From the NCBI GenBank assembly GCA_028275295.1, contig JAPWUY010000115.1, positions 1 through 6,392 on the forward strand: a stretch of DNA of 6,392 nt. The letters run 5' to 3'. The translations under genes and the position numbers were made by a program. The notes below the pieces were generated by a model that saw nothing but the letters and a program-made list of their open reading frames with translations, had not been told where the DNA came from and ran no database searches. Shown here piece after piece: positions 5,655 through 6,392 of the stretch. This DNA is from Thermodesulfobacteriota bacterium (lineage in GTDB: Bacteria; Desulfobacterota; Desulfocorpusculales; Desulfocorpusculum). The stretch's first letter is position 1. Each line of letters begins with the position of its first letter.

Positions 5655-5789
5655 CGTGCACCCTCCCTGGCGCCATTTCAGCATCCTGCAAAAGGGATCC
5701 GGCCGCGGATATGGCGATCCTCCCCTCAATGGGCTCGAGTGCGCCCCACTGAGATCTCCAAGAACCTCGCTTGCTGACCGTGAGTCCTT
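5655..5789 (-). promoter_or_regulatory. flgL-csrA spacer: GGA-rich csrA leader, candidate CsrA autoregulatory region
   Basis: The 135 bases hold seven GGA trinucleotides on the transcript strand, with first-listed base lowest, at 5664-5666 (within the csrA ribosome binding site), 5684, 5698, 5718, 5721, 5757 and 5785. A GGATCC palindrome and a TGGCGCCA palindrome sit close to the start codon. CsrA is known to bind GGA, preferably in hairpin loops, and to repress its own mRNA in some species. Binding here is inferred. The sense strand is G-rich anyway, so several GGA would arise by chance. I see no convincing sigma-70, sigma-54 or sigma-28 promoter. Confidence 0.35.
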
Positions 5790-6392
5790 TCATCCCATGA
5801 ATTCCATGAGGTTGAGCCTCGTTATCATGGCAGTTGTCCGCAGGGCTGCTTCATAGACCGTCTGTTGATTCACGAGATCGGTCAATATCCTCGCCATGTC
5901 AGCGTCCTGATAATCGGAAAGAATGGATTCCAGATCCAGTCTCAACTCCCCCAAGTCCTCTTTGTTCGACTCCAAGGACCTCACCCTGGCACCCACTTCC
6001 GAATGGACCGAGAGTATGGCATCGTAGCCGGAATCCAGGCGATCGAGGCTGGATCTTATGCCTTCGGGGTCATTGGCCTCAAGGGCAGCGAGGAGGTTGG
6101 AGAGGGTGTCCATTATACCGCTTGACTGGAGGGTCCTCGTGGCAGTCACGTTCATGGGGACCCTTCTTCCCCCTCCTACTCCCACCTCTATGGTCTGGTC
6201 ATTGCCATGGAAGCTCACATGGTAGGATTCGTCCCTCGACACTGGGGGGAAAAGGGTGTTGGTCCCCCCAAATATGTACCTGTCACCCATCCTGCTATTG
6301 GCTAGCATTATCATCTCGTCCAGAAGCTGTCTCACCTCCATGGCCGCAGTGGCCCTGGTCTCCTCAGTGGAGGTGGCGTTGGATTGAGATAT
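5790..6392 (-). CDS. flgL: Flagellar hook-associated protein 3, FlgL (C-terminal 200 aa; 5' end outside window)
   Basis: FlgL is secreted through the flagellar export system and forms the second junction ring between hook and filament. The frame is open to the window edge and starts mid-protein at ISQSNATSTEETRATAA, so the beginning is missing. Family features: the conserved EVRQLLDEMIMLANSRMGDRYIFGGTNT helix-to-domain transition (about 19-46 of the fragment), a beta-rich exposed middle domain with VSFHGNDQTIEVGVGGG, and the C-terminal helix SDYQDADMARILTDLVNQQ followed by TVYEAALRTTAMITRLNLMEFM, which builds the coiled-coil D0/D1 domain homologous to flagellin. An internal ATG at 6341 lies within this conserved region and is not a start. 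The product could be confused with flagellin, but the GGTNT region, the ending LMEFMG and the following csrA-fliW pair favour FlgL. Confidence 0.92.
   Translation of the reverse strand: MSQSNATSTEETRATAAMEVRQLLDEMIMLANSRMGDRYIFGGTNTLFPPVSRDESYHVSFHGNDQTIEVGVGGGRRVPMNVTATRTLQSSGIMDTLSNLLAALEANDPEGIRSSLDRLDSGYDAILSVHSEVGARVRSLESNKEDLGELRLDLESILSDYQDADMARILTDLVNQQTVYEAALRTTAMITRLNLMEFMG

Noticed and set aside
5655..5729. Longer csrA starting at ATG 5729
   Set aside because: The added 25 residues are not found in CsrA proteins, which begin almost invariably with MLVL/MLIL; the internal ATG has a well-spaced GGGAGGG.

Overview
The window is a dense, one-directional block of bacterial genes, all on the minus strand and read from high to low coordinates. 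In transcription order it holds: flgL (3' part only), csrA, fliW, tadA, tRNA-Ser(CGA), tRNA-Ser(GGA), the signal recognition particle RNA (ffs), dnaX, a possible 48-residue ORF, ebfC, recR, a serine/threonine protein kinase, and perhaps the first codons of one more gene at the window edge. I recognise no mobile element, CRISPR array, riboswitch or convincing rho-independent terminator.

Three modules are joined end to end. The first (about 6392-4924) is a flagellar tail: the hook-filament junction protein FlgL, the translational repressor CsrA, and FliW, the protein that sequesters CsrA. csrA and fliW overlap by four bases. The second (about 4890-3817) is a translation and secretion module: the tRNA adenosine deaminase TadA, two serine tRNAs with encoded CCA ends, and a small SRP RNA. 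The third (3766-1029) is the widely conserved dnaX-ebfC-recR DNA replication and repair cluster. A cytosolic Hanks-type kinase follows recR. The order tadA / tRNA-Ser / SRP RNA / dnaX / ebfC / recR resembles that of Bacillus subtilis. The flgL-csrA-fliW block is found in many flagellated phyla.

The organism is a flagellated bacterium with moderately high GC. Its sense strand is purine-rich, with frequent AGG arginine and ATA isoleucine codons, and GTG starts are likely for at least two genes. This would suit a Desulfobacterota-like or other deep-branching, possibly thermophilic lineage, but that is a weak inference and the sequence does not fix the phylum.

Most of the window is well-understood housekeeping. 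The parts worth a second look are the kinase placed directly after recR, the 48-residue ORF that fits exactly between dnaX and ebfC, the unusually long 27-bp terminal stem of the SRP RNA with a G-quadruplex motif at its 5' edge, and the GGA-rich csrA leader.
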